A stretch of DNA of 15,425 nt. Source: Caldifarciminota bacterium. GTDB lineage: Bacteria > Hydrothermota > UBA3073 > NMUJ01. Under the pieces are notes generated by a model, which saw nothing but the letters and a program-made list of their open reading frames with translations, was not told the DNA's origin and did not search any database. How positions within the stretch are numbered: the first letter of the stretch is position 1; each line of letters starts with the position of its first letter. The DNA is taken from contig JAGGUB010000126.1 of assembly GCA_021158725.1 (NCBI GenBank), positions 1 to 15,425 on the forward strand, given 5' to 3'. The position numbers were made by a program, and so were the translations under genes. Below, in pieces: positions 14,912-15,425 of this stretch.

Positions 14912-14990
14912 ACTTTAAATTTACATACGAAGTTAACCTGACAACCCACCCGTCACGGGTTGATTTTATCGCACATGAGATATTTTTATT
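14912..14990. promoter_or_regulatory. Divergent intergenic region with an inverted repeat
   Basis: About 80 bases lie between the divergent starts of the repeat/HEAT gene and the TonB-receptor gene, and both promoters must lie in or near it. It contains CAACCC (14942-14947) and GGGTTG (14957-14962). Nested within is the perfect short repeat CCCGT-C-ACGGG (14949-14959). The nested symmetry could be an operator or a small hairpin. TTGATT at 14960-14965 is a possible plus-strand -35, but no good -10 at normal spacing is seen, and no convincing minus-strand promoter was found. Confidence 0.35.
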
Positions 14991-15425
14991 GTGTGTGATA
15001 TTAACCCACTCAGACCCATATCACATGCACTGTTACCTATATCTTTGTTTACATCACTTATACTGTCATCCAACATATATGCGACGGAGCTCACCGGTCA
15101 CGTATATGATGCCGTTACTGGTAAAGGGTTACCTTTTGCCAACATCGTTGTTGAAGGTACCCATCTCGGTACAAGTGCGGATACTACTGGGTTCTATACG
15201 TTGGAGTTACCCGAACCTGGCCGCTATTGGGTATCTGCATCAGTGATCGGCTATCGACCCAAACGCTACAGAGTAAACATAAAAGATGACAGACCCATAA
15301 AGCTCGACTTTTACCTTGAACCCACCATCATCCAGCTACCCACCATCGAGGTTGTAGGTAAACGCCCAATGATCGAGAAATCACTCACCGGGTCACAGCG
15401 TGTCATGGATACCCGTGTGCTGGAG
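14991..15425 (+). CDS. TonB-dependent receptor, N-terminal part (partial)
   Basis: The frame is open from just after a TGA at 14976-14978 to the window edge. It encodes a signal peptide (LLPISLFTSLILSSNIYA, 14-31 counted from GTG 14991; cleavage likely before TELTG). A carboxypeptidase-regulatory-like beta-sandwich follows (TGHVYDAVTGKGLPFANIVV at 35-54, then GFYTLELPEPGRYWVSASV). The start of a plug region follows (LPTIEVVGKRP). This layout is typical of TonB-dependent outer-membrane receptors that import siderophores, vitamins or glycans. There is no ATG: GTG 14991, CTG 15030 and TTG 15045 are the candidate starts, so the start is uncertain. The substrate cannot be judged from this fragment. 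Another carboxypeptidase-like-domain outer-membrane protein is possible. Confidence 0.75.
   Translation, partial: MCDINPLRPISHALLPISLFTSLILSSNIYATELTGHVYDAVTGKGLPFANIVVEGTHLGTSADTTGFYTLELPEPGRYWVSASVIGYRPKRYRVNIKDDRPIKLDFYLEPTIIQLPTIEVVGKRPMIEKSLTGSQRVMDTRVLE

Noticed and set aside
14989..15246. 85-residue plus-strand frame at the right end in another phase
   Set aside because: The overlapping frame encodes a convincing signal peptide and carboxypeptidase-like domain, so this one is a shadow.

Overview
The window looks like the chromosome of a diderm bacterium from outside the well-studied phyla. I infer this from two PorV/PorQ-type outer-membrane proteins, a TonB-dependent-receptor N-terminus, the MEP isoprenoid enzyme IspD, very tight gene packing and diverged versions of housekeeping enzymes. 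An FCB-type or candidate phylum such as WOR-3 would fit, but I cannot place it from sequence alone.

Layout. (1) Positions 1-1903, plus strand: the end of an unidentified reading frame, a promoter-like element (130-159), then a three-gene cassette: a minimal nucleotidyltransferase (MNT), a HEPN-domain partner and an ADP-ribosylglycohydrolase (ARH). The genes overlap by 4 bases at each junction. The block is richer in A+T and uses mostly AGA/AGG for arginine, unlike the rest, so it is probably acquired. (2) Positions 1962-14911, minus strand: twelve genes read from right to left, most overlapping or within a few bases of the next. In transcription order: a large GDDxY-repeat/HEAT protein, IspD, a PorV-like protein, TruB, RibF, a small DUF4190 membrane protein, a PorQ-like protein, YjbQ, a Sir2 deacylase, UvrC, a UvrD/PcrA-type helicase and a BtuF-like binding protein. 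(3) Positions about 14991-15425, plus strand: the start of a TonB-dependent receptor, divergent from the repeat protein and cut by the window edge.

How the genes fit together. TruB and RibF are a classic pair. UvrC and the UvrD-type helicase act in sequence in nucleotide excision repair and overlap here by 38 bases. The outer-membrane proteins, the repeat/HEAT protein and the TonB receptor are an envelope theme spread through the run. The left cassette is the best candidate for an undescribed system: the MNT carries an intact GSX10DXD motif, the HEPN lacks the usual RX4-6H ribonuclease motif, and an enzyme that normally removes ADP-ribose is translationally coupled to them. The second candidate is the secreted-looking protein with 14 GDDxY-type motifs at a period of about 26 residues, fused to HEAT repeats.

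No rRNA, tRNA, CRISPR array or insertion sequence was seen. The longest stretch without a confidently called gene is under 190 bases.
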